64,000 nucleotides of DNA. Origin: Burkholderiales bacterium RIFCSPHIGHO2_01_FULL_63_240. Its GTDB lineage: Bacteria; Pseudomonadota; Gammaproteobacteria; Burkholderiales; Burkholderiaceae_C. Below the pieces are notes generated by a model. That model made no database searches. It worked only from the letters and a program-made list of their open reading frames with translations, and had not been told where the DNA came from. Positions 52,601 through 60,386 of this stretch are shown piece after piece. The number at the start of each line of letters is the position of its first letter. Positions within the stretch are counted from its first letter, which is position 1. The stretch spans positions 44,924-108,923 of the forward strand of contig MERU01000007.1 of assembly GCA_001770725.1 (NCBI GenBank), given 5' to 3'. The translations under genes and the position numbers were made by a program.

Positions 52601-55600
52601 GTGGTGCGGGCATCGCCGGCACCGTGGCCGTGACCGTGCTCAAGGGCCAGACCGATGCCGCCATCGGCGGTGGCACGCGCCTCAACCAGAACATCGTCAG
52701 CACCGCTGAGGCGCAGTCGGTGAGCGTCAAGGCCACCGACACCACGACGGTGGACAACAAGCTGGGCTCGCTGGGCGTGGGCATCACCACCGGCGGCATC
52801 GGCGCCACGGCCGACGTGATCCTGGCCAACTCCAGCACCTCGGCCACCATCGCCTCGGGTGCCAAGGTGCGCGCCGGTGGCGACGTGAAGGTCGAGGCCG
52901 ACACCCGGCGTGACCTGACCTCGCTGACGGTCGCCTTCTCGGGCGGCGCGACCTTCGGCATCTCGGGCGCCGTGTCCTACATCGGTGCGGGCGGCCGCGC
53001 CAGCAGCGATGCGCAGTCCGAGCTGATGGGCTCGGTCAACGAGGCCAACCGCGTCAGCAGCGGTGGCCTGTTCGGTGACCAGGCCAGCTCCGACGCGGGC
53101 GGCACCTCGGCCAGCACCCAGCGTGCCGATGCCGCGCGCAGCGGCATGAACCTGGGCCGGGACCTCACCGGTGTGCCGGCGGGCACCAGCGCGCTGGCGC
53201 GCGTGGGCAGTGGCGCCGAAGTGGTCTCGGGCCGCGATGCCATCGTCAAGGCGTCCACTTCGACCGACGTGGACGCCCACGCCATCGGCGCGGCGGTCTC
53301 GGGCGGCCTGTCCATCGGTGGTGGCATCGCCATCGCCAACGTGGCCGACAAGACGCTGGCCCAGGTGGCCGGCACGGTGACGGCGGCGCGCAACGTGCGC
53401 ATCCAGTCCTCCGATGGCGGCGCGGGCCAGAGCCTGCTGCAGACCAAGGCCGGTGGCGGCGGGCTGGTGGGCCTGGGCGCCTCGGTGACGATCTTTGATC
53501 GCACCAGTTCTTCCACCGCTGAAGTTGCCGCCGATGCCGTGATCACGGCCACCGGCACCGCGACGGCCGACCCGAGCGCGGGCACAGGCCAGGTCGTGGT
53601 CGACGCCGGCAGCGAACACCACCTCAAGTCGCAAGCACTGGGTGCGGCCGCGGGCCTGGGCGCCGTTGGCGCCGCCATCGCCCACGTCGACAACCAGGCC
53701 ACGACCACGGCCAGCGTGGGCGATCGCGCCCGCATCACCGCCAAGGGCATCGACGTCAACGGCCACAGCGTGACCGACGCGCAGGCCGAGGCCACGGCCG
53801 CGGCCGGCGGCATCGTCAGCGGTGCCGGCGCCGATGCGCGCGCCAACGACCAGCACACTGCCATGGCCAGCGTGGGCGCGGGCGCCGTGCTCGACGCCAC
53901 AGGCGGCCTCAACCAGGTGCGCGCCAGCATCGACCCGCATGCGCGCGCCGAGACCTTCGGCGTGGCCGTGAGCGCGGGCGTGTCGGTGGGCCTGTCGATG
54001 GCCGAGGCGACGGTGCGCGGCGCCGCGCTCAGCCAGGTTGGCAACACCGTCCAGCTCAAGGGGCAGGACATCTTCGTCAAGGCCAACACCCTGCAGACCG
54101 GCGCGCCCACCGCCAAGGCGAAGGCGCAGGCCGTCGCCGGTGGGACGTTGCTGGGCGCAGGCGCCACCTCGGCCGAAGCCGATGTCCAGACCACCACGCA
54201 AGCCAGCCTGGGTCAAGGCGTGGTGGCCACCGCCACCCGCGACCTCGGTGTGCTGGCCAACTCGGTCACCTCGGGTGACACCGCCGCCTCGGGCGTGTAC
54301 CTGGGCCTGATCGCTGGCGGCAGCAACGAAGCCCTGACCAAGGCCGACACCACCACCACCGCCAAGGTGGACCAGGGCGTGAACCTCAGCGCCACGCGCG
54401 CGCTGTCGGTCAACGCCACGGGCAGCGACACCTTGCGCGCCGACACCGAAGCCGGTGCCGGTGGCCTGGGCGCCCTGCTGGCCTCCAAGGCCGAAACCCG
54501 CGCCGAGGCGCACACCAACGCAGCCCTGGGCTCGCTCACGGCCAGCGGTGGCCAGGCCACGGCCGGCAGCGTGCAGGTCAACGCCACGCAGACCACCAAC
54601 TTCAACGCCACCGCCGACTCGCTCAATGCTTCGGTGGTGGGCTACTCCGGAGCGCGCGCCGTCAACACGGTCGACACCGACACCCGTGCCGACATCGGCT
54701 TGGGCATGACCGTGACCGCCAGCAACGGCAACGTGCAGGCCAAGGCCGTCAACCACGTGGTCAAGCAGGCCCTGGCCAGTGGGCAGTTCAACGTCGACTC
54801 GGCCTCCGGTGGCCTGCTCAACGGCGCTGCGGCGCGCAGCCAGTCGCTCATCCGCAACCGCGCCCACGTGGGCGTTGGCGCGGGCAGCAACGTCACCGTC
54901 AACATACCGGGCAGCACCTATGGCCAGATCGAGCTGGGCGCGCTCAACCACGTCGATGCCCACGACAGCGTGCGCCTGGATTCGGGCGGCGCCATCGCCA
55001 TCGCGCGCAGCGAGTCCGAGATCCGCAACGACCTCAACCGCGCCGAGGTGCTGATCGGCGGCAACGCACAGCTCAAGACCGATGGCGAAGTCAACGTCTC
55101 GGCCCGCACCGACGCCAAGGTCTTCACCGAAGCCCGCTCCAAGACCTACGGCCTGGCTGGTGCGGCCCAGGGCGAGACCCTCTCGCGCATCGCCGCGGAC
55201 AACGTGGTGGACGTGGCGGCCGGCGCCGTCATCGAAGGCCAGCGCGACGTGCACCTGATGGCCGGCACCGACCGCAGCAACGCCAACCTGCTGCAGGCCG
55301 ACGCCGACACCCGCTTGTGGAACCGCACGGCCGTGCCCATCGAAACCGACCCCGAGGCCCACGCCGAGGTGGTGCAGTCCAACCGCGTCAACGTGGCGCA
55401 GGGCGCGCAGGTGCGCTCGGTGCGCAGCGTCCACCTGACGGCCACCGAAGGCGACCACCGCACGCGCGGCTTTGGCGAAGGCACCGACGCCTACCGCGAA
55501 GTGCTCTCGGCCATCGGCGAGTTCTTTGGCGCCGACACCTCGGCGCTCAAGATCAGCGGCGGCAGCACCTGGGACAACACCCGCGACCCCAACGCCATCA

Positions 55601-58600
55601 CCTCGTCCGTCAACGTCGACGGCAAGGTCGAGGCCGGCATCTGGCACCTGCAGCACCTGACCTACCGCGCCGACGGCACCTTCAGCACCTCGGAAGGCGT
55701 GAGCTTCACCACGCGCGACGACGTCAAGCTGGCCGACCTGCTGACGGCCGAGATCGACAAGCTGCGCCAGAAGGCCGATGACGTGCGCAAGGCAGCCGAC
55801 AACTACAGCGGTGACACCAACGCCGCCGACGTGGCCCTGGCGCTCGACAACGACGCCGACATCCTGGAAGCGCAACTCGCGGCCATGGGGGGCAACACCC
55901 GCGTGGGCTTCATCGACGTCAACCCGATCCTGGCCACCACCGGCAACGTCAACGTGACGTCTCGCGTGCTCACGGGCGCGGCCAGCGGCCAGCTCATCGC
56001 CCCGGGTGACGTGCGCATCGACATCGACAACCAGTCCACGCGCTTCATGACCACGAGCACGCTGACCATCCCCGACGAGGATGGCGGCCAGGTGCTGTGG
56101 AACGGCCAGCGCGTGTCGTCGGCCGCGCAGATCAACGCCCGCAACCGCGCGGGCCTGAGCACGGCGGTGACGGTGGTGGACGCGCTGTCCACGCCCGCGC
56201 CGGTCATCAGCGTGTTGAACTCCAACAGCAACGACACGGCCACGGGCGCCCCTGCCCAGCTGTGGATCCAGGGCGACATCAGCAACCTGGGTGGCCTGGC
56301 CAAGGCCAAGAGCCACGGCACCATCCGAGCCTCGGCCAACATCAGCGCCGAGACGGTGGACATCGCCACGGGCGGAGACTTCATCAAGACCTACACGCCT
56401 GGCTTCACCCACCAGGGCGGTGACCCGATCGCGCAACTCGGCAGCGTGCCGGGCTCGCGCGAGACCGCGGCCATGGGGCTGACCGGCAGCGATGCCGCCG
56501 ACAGCGCTTCGGGCGACTACGTCAACAACAGCCTGCCCGGCGACTGCCTGACCGTTTCCTGCGGCAGCACCATTGCCGGCAACAACGTCTACATCAGCGC
56601 CGAGAAGCTCAACATCAACGGCCTGATCCAGGCTGGCCTGCCCATGCGCAGCGTGAAGGTCACGCAGGCCTTGATCACGGCCAAGGCCTCCGACATCGCC
56701 CAGGCGCGCATCAAGTACCTGGCCGGCACGGGCGACCGCTACCTGGACCTGACCAACCCCGAACCCGGCAGCGCCGAGATCAAGGTGCGCTACGACGCCG
56801 CCAACGACCGACTCGAGCTCGACAACGTGCGCATCGGCGGCGGCCACATGGAGTTGTTCGGCAACATCTTCTCGACCGGCAATGGCGAGCTGCGCGTGCT
56901 CGATGGCTACGGCCGCATCGACATCGGCAACGAGACCGCTTACGACATCGCGCTGGGCCGCGTGGACACGGGCCAGGGCGTGGAAGGCAAGATCCGCATC
57001 ACCGACACCGCCAAGCGAGTGATCGGCGTTGGCCAGGTTGACGCCACCGGGGCGCGGACCGACGGCAAGCCCCTGGTCACCGAGATCACGCGCCTGGGCA
57101 ACCAGATCCAGATCCGTGACAGCCGCACCGTGGACGCGGATGGCAAGCCGACCTACGTTGCTGGCACGGCCACGGGCGACGCGACCACGTACGATCCGGC
57201 GGCCAACCGCCGGTTCAACTGGATCAACGGCCGAACCACCACGTTCCAGGAGACGCGCACGCACGTCTCGAGGTCGGTGTTCAGCATCGATGAGCTGGTG
57301 CCCGACTACGACAGCTTCACGCCGGGCACCGTCACCGCGCAAACACCTGTTCAGCGCCTCTCAGGCGACTGGCTGTCGAGCGGCGAGAACAACGTGGCCA
57401 CGCCAGGCTACAAGATGAACTTCACGCAGGCCACGACAGCGCCGGAGTTCAAGGAGCCGATGCGCGTCAGCGTCTATTGCCCGATCGGTTGCGCGATCTA
57501 CAAGGAGGCCACCTTCTCGGCGGACTATGAGTGGAAGGTCAGTGAGTACTTCCACCACAGCCTGAACGCCTCCAAGGAGATCAAGGTCAACTTCGTGGGG
57601 TACGACCAATCTCAGGTCAACGTCACCTCCAACACCGGCAAGGTGCTGCTGGGCGGCCTGGTGCGCAGCCTGACCGGCGCGGCCAACATCACTGCCACCA
57701 ACGGCATCCAGCAAATCAACGACCAGGCCGTCGTCAACGCCCGGACGGTGAACCTGAGCGCTTTGACCGGTGCCATCGGCTCGGCCACGCAGGCGGTGCA
57801 CGTCAACCTGACCGATGCCGACGCCAGCCGAGGCCTGGTCAACGGCACGCTGACGGCCAGCGCCCGAGACGGCATCGCCATCCGCGAAACGGACGGCGAC
57901 CTGCGCATCGCCGCCGCCGAGGCCGCCGCCGGCGCGCTGCGACTGAGCGCCGACGGCAGCATCCTCGCCACGGACCCGTCCGTGACCCTCAAGGGCCGCG
58001 ACGTGCGCCTGAGCAGCGACAGCGGCCGCATTGGCAGCGCTGCCTCGCCACTGCGCATCGACACCGATGCGGTGATGGGGGTGCTGTCTGCCCAGGCCCT
58101 GGACGACATCCACCTGCGGGAGGTCAGCGGTGACCTGCGCGTCGAGCAGGTGGCGTCCACCCTCGGCGATGTGCACCTGAGCGTGCCGGGCGGCAGCCTG
58201 CGCGACGCCAACGACGTCGAGGTGGTCGATCCGCTGCAGGCCTCCGAGCTGCTCGCGCTGTGGGACACCATGCGCCTGCGCGAGGGCTCCTACCAGGGCA
58301 GCGCCGACCAGACCGTCCGCAACGCAGAGCGCCTCGTCGAGTCCGAGTACCAGCGCTACTGGCAGCTGCGCAACGTGCGCAGCGACGGCGCGGGCGGCTA
58401 CACCGCCGATGCGTTCGACCCGGCCTACACCTTCAGGCTGAGCGCCGCCCAGGCCAGCCAGCTCAAGCAGGTCAACCAGTGGACGGACGCCGATGTGGCC
58501 GCCTACGAGCAGCAGCAGACCGCGGCCTTCCGCGCGGCCAATGCTCGCTTCGGTGGCCAGGCCTACAACGCCAACTTCAAGTACAAGGCGTCCGACGCCG

Positions 58601-60378
58601 AGGTGGCAGCACTGACCGACGGCGTGAAGTGGTCCGATGCGCAGCTGGCCAATGCCATTGGCGCGGGCCTGTTCCGCCCGGTGGCCGACACCGAGGTGCG
58701 CGTGGAAGCGGCCAACATCGTCGGCCGCAACCTGGTGCTCGACGTGGCCGGTGCCATCGGTGAAGACGCGGGCGTGGTGCGCATCGCGCGCAACGGTGGT
58801 GCGGCATCGCTGACGCCTGAGCAGAAGCTGGCCTTGCTGACCGCCGAGTTGCAGGACATGACCGTGACCGACACCGAGGTCGTCATCGCGCAGAAGAAGG
58901 ACATCGACGTCGAAGCCAGCGGCACGCTCAACGCCAAGGCCACGGGGCCGATCTTCCTGGGCAGCGAAGGTGACCTGGCGCTGCAAAGCGTGGCCAGCAC
59001 GCAGGAGGTGCGCATCAAGAGCGGCTCGGGCCTGAGCAACGCAGCGGCCGACGGCGTGGCCGCGGTGCAGGCCGGCGCGCTGGTGCTCGAAGCCGGCCAG
59101 GGCAGCATCGGCTCGGCCACCAAAACCATGCTGGTGGACGTGGCCGATGGCGGCCGCACGACAGCGCGCGCCCGCCAGCACATCTGGCTGACCGAGGCCA
59201 CCGGCGACATGAACGTCGGCACGGTCTACGCGCAACAATCCGCCACGCTGACCGCGCCCGGCGCCATCCTCGATGGCCGCAACGATCGCCAGCTCGACGT
59301 TCAGGCCCGCGAGATCAACCTGATCGCCGGCACCACGATTGGCCGCGATGGCGGCATCAACGAGTCGCTGGAGGTCAGCACCGGCGTCAACGGGGTGCTC
59401 AACGCCAGCGCGCCCGATGGCATCTTCCTGGCCGGCATGGGCCAGAGCAGCAAGCTGGGCAACATCACCACGGCGGGCCGCTTCGCCTACGACGCGCTGG
59501 CCAGCAACCTGATCCTCACCGGTCGGGTGCAGGCCCGCAGCATGCGCCTGGGCGCGGACGACGACATCGTCTTCCAGCAGGGTGGCAAGCTGGTGGCCGT
59601 CGAGCGCATCGACCTGGCTGCGGGCATCGATGGCCAGGGCAGCGTGGTGGTCGATCCGGCCGTCACCGCTTCGCCGCTGGTCAGCGCCCCGGTGGTGCGC
59701 ATCAGCGCCGCCGACACCGTCGGCGAAGGCCAGCCGCTGAGCATCGACAGCCCCGACGTGGGCTTCGCGGCCCGTGGCATCAACGCCCGCGTGAGCACGC
59801 CGGGCGCCATGCTGGTGAACGTGGGGGGCTCAGGCGGCCTGCCCGCCGAGAACGTGTCGCTGGACGTCGATGCCGGCGAGAGCGTGACCTTCGCGCAGCT
59901 CAACGCCGAGCACTCGCAGGTTCGCTCGCTCACGCAGGCGCCGGTGACGGTGGAGCAGGGCCTGGTCACCAACTGGGCCGAGTTCTTCACGCCCTTCTAC
60001 AGCGTGCGCATCGACGCGGCCGACCGCCGTGCCCAGCAAGGCTGGGACGTGCATGGCTTCACGCTCGACGGTGCCTATGACATGGCGCTGACGCCGCAGG
60101 CCGCCTTCATTGGCGCCTACGTGCTGGTGGGCAACCCGGAGAAGGTGATCTTCAGCAACCCGAGTGGCGTCGTCACCGGCGAGACCCGCACCGTGGGCGA
60201 CCTCGGTGGTCAGCGCGAGCAGGTGGCTTCGCGCACGCTGACCGTGGTGCGCAACGTCCAGGGCAACCTGGCGCCCGCGGCCGGCCTGCTGCAGGTCAGC
60301 GGCGACCCCTTCGATTGCGAGGGCCACGAGGCCGAGTGCCGCGAGCTGGGCCTCGGCGCGCCGGCGGCTGGCGAGTGA
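46642..60378 (+). CDS. Giant filamentous adhesin of a two-partner secretion system (TpsA)
   Basis: This 4578-residue protein has a long signal peptide (about 1-48, with a basic FRRQYLAILRRCATLNAM stretch and an AQAQ cleavage region), then the hemagglutinin-type secretion domain (about 49-300). That domain has TVKGVNAFNSFSQFNV, LVRNNASQIDGIV and the NPHG motif at 138-141. It resembles the LktA-type family of filamentous adhesins. The bulk is beta-helix repeat, including a run of ten units of about 54 residues. Helix-rich, non-beta segments lie near residues 3026-3083 and 3863-4013. C4559 and C4566 near the C-terminus could form a disulfide loop, as in HMW1-type surface anchoring. AGGAGG precedes ATG 46642. 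The transporter gene follows at once. Confidence 0.92.
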   Translation: MSHGAITQFRRQYLAILRRCATLNAMGWMACGLGAGGMALLTPVEAQAQGIVTDGRTATTVSGAGTANVTIDTGTVKGVNAFNSFSQFNVSGGQTVNLNLPTGTANLLNLVRNNASQIDGIVNAYKDGRIGGNVFFFNPHGFVVGAGGQMNVGSLLMATPTSAFMDKLVGAGGAIDDAAVADALAGRIPLTTSGLITVQGRIRAADGALLQANRVEISGAGQVRSGAAARNELAALGQLVNVSGLSAGGATFVQDGSVLIVAEDDIRLGNSIYTDGADYHLTANNRIVVGEDVVISTRDVADPANADHETAASEGDSGDLKLLASHIELQRGSKLLAHADNGHTAGDVTVLARDIDAIGAVREADASIQIDRATIRGRDILIRSEADTSAIAVLLAQNPGTTLDEAQKFVNNEIDSLSDGPGGEFLAVTTKATARTEVLGSRIAGSRDVTVEALAAARAGFEKDAFAELLIHDAPAAGGQPAVATVISGRNVTLRAEASTSYTLNVLGSVMKLADQSWLPSDDATLKAFNDQLFDFSSVPLVSLSKAKGTVQLDDHTVVNATGDLTVKADAISAAKPTFASPILFSAAWAESTAEASTKVQGQTELNAGGAAKVQASTDVEVNVTATVNSTNKPIDAVFVYADNSATTTAETGAGTRIRAGSVEVSAANTSDLSVSGTAANSGGSGVGIAVAVNLSENKVTAKLGGDVASTSGDVDVKASIDMAKNGTAADASTLGNPNTISAKITNFQAGIQRNVTSGILGATGKLSSATADKVSGFLFPGIKEGKFNLSGAVSYNDSLNVARASVADGATVSSARDVNVLADVKDRPTSTVGAKSTSTGTAIGGAVALGNFDNQAQAWIGKSAKVDAKRATKVDAQTRIPFAWQIDWSSPDQILNHLQGSVLDLVFTSFGINSASGKSGAGVAAAVTVFDMKNSAQAWVDEGAQLNTVFTPGSAGTSGQSVTVHAKNDINTVHAVGIAGKKFLGTTGGKAAVGGSANVLDLDTTATALIHGGADVRATQGVNVQAEQTTQIVSVAEAGGQSDNVGVEGAVGVHLIKQRTEAGIDDDVRVQAGGPVTVQANGDLEDITVAGGVVATKGQVGIGFAVSVNQVDTDTKAIIGNVDAAGADAAGVQGSVRSGGAVTVQATSGTEVGAYSVAGSIATNSKAQTDAPAAGDSSTQSGSSGAGTGKFGIAVSADAAYNEITADTTAAITDGANIAQGTNVAVTATNDLALNALAGAVTISTQSNGNGLAGSFAYNQLGGATSAYIDGATLRNTGTTKVEATVTGEIKTLSASVQASRGKLGVAGSVSINEIAHATQAFLRGSDVSGTSGVTLSARDSAAIKSVAGAIAFGGKAGIGLSFGWNHIDNRISAFMAGSDVNTTGAVTVSALSNASIDTVAASLGASSGQMAGAAAVAINQIDTQTTARVEGQKTAAGLDAASLSVSASDESDINSIVGALGLSAGKAGFGVSFAWNDIGSQVHASLVAPNVSTTGLTSVSATHDGDIETYAMAGGGAAKVGASGSLAINDITTQLSATTQGGRVTASAVNVKAQERARIFAATGALSGGGTAAVGASGSYNHLSGTVLAQVAGGQVSAQSGSVTVQALREGEVEVWAASGSGGGTAGFAGSIAINDIGGSTKARFSDGAQVQASDNVKVVAEADDRIEARAGTVALGGTVGGGGAIAINDVRNATTAEITGSGTSVNALAKGSDTISVDNGSLASSGSTLDARQQKDALQGTAVVASSTSEVETILANVSGGGKVGVAASVSVNMLSGSTTAQVKDGASVQADATGAESAQQARVGAYHHDDVTAGVGGVGVGGAVGVGGSVDTTILSHQTLAQVQSATVAARNQVAVKAAHTAATQQIVVGAGGGGAASLSLSGNVLLAKMNTQALVDGGTLRSTGGNVTVQADSVLAAEHIAGGLSASGAVSVGATAVVTLVEQQTRAATLGNSVIDAAGQTRVEANSEQDVDVKAATGSVSGGAGIAGTVAVTVLKGQTDAAIGGGTRLNQNIVSTAEAQSVSVKATDTTTVDNKLGSLGVGITTGGIGATADVILANSSTSATIASGAKVRAGGDVKVEADTRRDLTSLTVAFSGGATFGISGAVSYIGAGGRASSDAQSELMGSVNEANRVSSGGLFGDQASSDAGGTSASTQRADAARSGMNLGRDLTGVPAGTSALARVGSGAEVVSGRDAIVKASTSTDVDAHAIGAAVSGGLSIGGGIAIANVADKTLAQVAGTVTAARNVRIQSSDGGAGQSLLQTKAGGGGLVGLGASVTIFDRTSSSTAEVAADAVITATGTATADPSAGTGQVVVDAGSEHHLKSQALGAAAGLGAVGAAIAHVDNQATTTASVGDRARITAKGIDVNGHSVTDAQAEATAAAGGIVSGAGADARANDQHTAMASVGAGAVLDATGGLNQVRASIDPHARAETFGVAVSAGVSVGLSMAEATVRGAALSQVGNTVQLKGQDIFVKANTLQTGAPTAKAKAQAVAGGTLLGAGATSAEADVQTTTQASLGQGVVATATRDLGVLANSVTSGDTAASGVYLGLIAGGSNEALTKADTTTTAKVDQGVNLSATRALSVNATGSDTLRADTEAGAGGLGALLASKAETRAEAHTNAALGSLTASGGQATAGSVQVNATQTTNFNATADSLNASVVGYSGARAVNTVDTDTRADIGLGMTVTASNGNVQAKAVNHVVKQALASGQFNVDSASGGLLNGAAARSQSLIRNRAHVGVGAGSNVTVNIPGSTYGQIELGALNHVDAHDSVRLDSGGAIAIARSESEIRNDLNRAEVLIGGNAQLKTDGEVNVSARTDAKVFTEARSKTYGLAGAAQGETLSRIAADNVVDVAAGAVIEGQRDVHLMAGTDRSNANLLQADADTRLWNRTAVPIETDPEAHAEVVQSNRVNVAQGAQVRSVRSVHLTATEGDHRTRGFGEGTDAYREVLSAIGEFFGADTSALKISGGSTWDNTRDPNAITSSVNVDGKVEAGIWHLQHLTYRADGTFSTSEGVSFTTRDDVKLADLLTAEIDKLRQKADDVRKAADNYSGDTNAADVALALDNDADILEAQLAAMGGNTRVGFIDVNPILATTGNVNVTSRVLTGAASGQLIAPGDVRIDIDNQSTRFMTTSTLTIPDEDGGQVLWNGQRVSSAAQINARNRAGLSTAVTVVDALSTPAPVISVLNSNSNDTATGAPAQLWIQGDISNLGGLAKAKSHGTIRASANISAETVDIATGGDFIKTYTPGFTHQGGDPIAQLGSVPGSRETAAMGLTGSDAADSASGDYVNNSLPGDCLTVSCGSTIAGNNVYISAEKLNINGLIQAGLPMRSVKVTQALITAKASDIAQARIKYLAGTGDRYLDLTNPEPGSAEIKVRYDAANDRLELDNVRIGGGHMELFGNIFSTGNGELRVLDGYGRIDIGNETAYDIALGRVDTGQGVEGKIRITDTAKRVIGVGQVDATGARTDGKPLVTEITRLGNQIQIRDSRTVDADGKPTYVAGTATGDATTYDPAANRRFNWINGRTTTFQETRTHVSRSVFSIDELVPDYDSFTPGTVTAQTPVQRLSGDWLSSGENNVATPGYKMNFTQATTAPEFKEPMRVSVYCPIGCAIYKEATFSADYEWKVSEYFHHSLNASKEIKVNFVGYDQSQVNVTSNTGKVLLGGLVRSLTGAANITATNGIQQINDQAVVNARTVNLSALTGAIGSATQAVHVNLTDADASRGLVNGTLTASARDGIAIRETDGDLRIAAAEAAAGALRLSADGSILATDPSVTLKGRDVRLSSDSGRIGSAASPLRIDTDAVMGVLSAQALDDIHLREVSGDLRVEQVASTLGDVHLSVPGGSLRDANDVEVVDPLQASELLALWDTMRLREGSYQGSADQTVRNAERLVESEYQRYWQLRNVRSDGAGGYTADAFDPAYTFRLSAAQASQLKQVNQWTDADVAAYEQQQTAAFRAANARFGGQAYNANFKYKASDAEVAALTDGVKWSDAQLANAIGAGLFRPVADTEVRVEAANIVGRNLVLDVAGAIGEDAGVVRIARNGGAASLTPEQKLALLTAELQDMTVTDTEVVIAQKKDIDVEASGTLNAKATGPIFLGSEGDLALQSVASTQEVRIKSGSGLSNAAADGVAAVQAGALVLEAGQGSIGSATKTMLVDVADGGRTTARARQHIWLTEATGDMNVGTVYAQQSATLTAPGAILDGRNDRQLDVQAREINLIAGTTIGRDGGINESLEVSTGVNGVLNASAPDGIFLAGMGQSSKLGNITTAGRFAYDALASNLILTGRVQARSMRLGADDDIVFQQGGKLVAVERIDLAAGIDGQGSVVVDPAVTASPLVSAPVVRISAADTVGEGQPLSIDSPDVGFAARGINARVSTPGAMLVNVGGSGGLPAENVSLDVDAGESVTFAQLNAEHSQVRSLTQAPVTVEQGLVTNWAEFFTPFYSVRIDAADRRAQQGWDVHGFTLDGAYDMALTPQAAFIGAYVLVGNPEKVIFSNPSGVVTGETRTVGDLGGQREQVASRTLTVVRNVQGNLAPAAGLLQVSGDPFDCEGHEAECRELGLGAPAAGE
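50248..51870 (+). repeat. Ten tandem beta-helix repeats of about 54 codons inside the adhesin gene
   Basis: An anchor asparagine in a [I/W/Y]-N-x-[I/L/V] motif recurs at codon starts 50248, 50419, 50581, 50740, 50902, 51073, 51232, 51388, 51550 and 51712. The spacings are 171, 162, 159, 162, 171, 159, 156, 162 and 162 bases, that is 52-57 codons. Between anchors the pattern is polar strand, V-x-V-x-A strand, and a Gly/Ala-rich stretch. Unit boundaries are approximate; further degenerate units flank the run. Confidence 0.75.
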
Positions 60379-60386
60379 AGGCGGCC

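Noticed and set aside
46564..57342. 3592-codon open frame antisense to the adhesin gene
   Set aside because: Long antisense frames arise from the strong codon bias of the repeat-rich adhesin; the product is His/Gly/Arg/Val low-complexity, with no start context.
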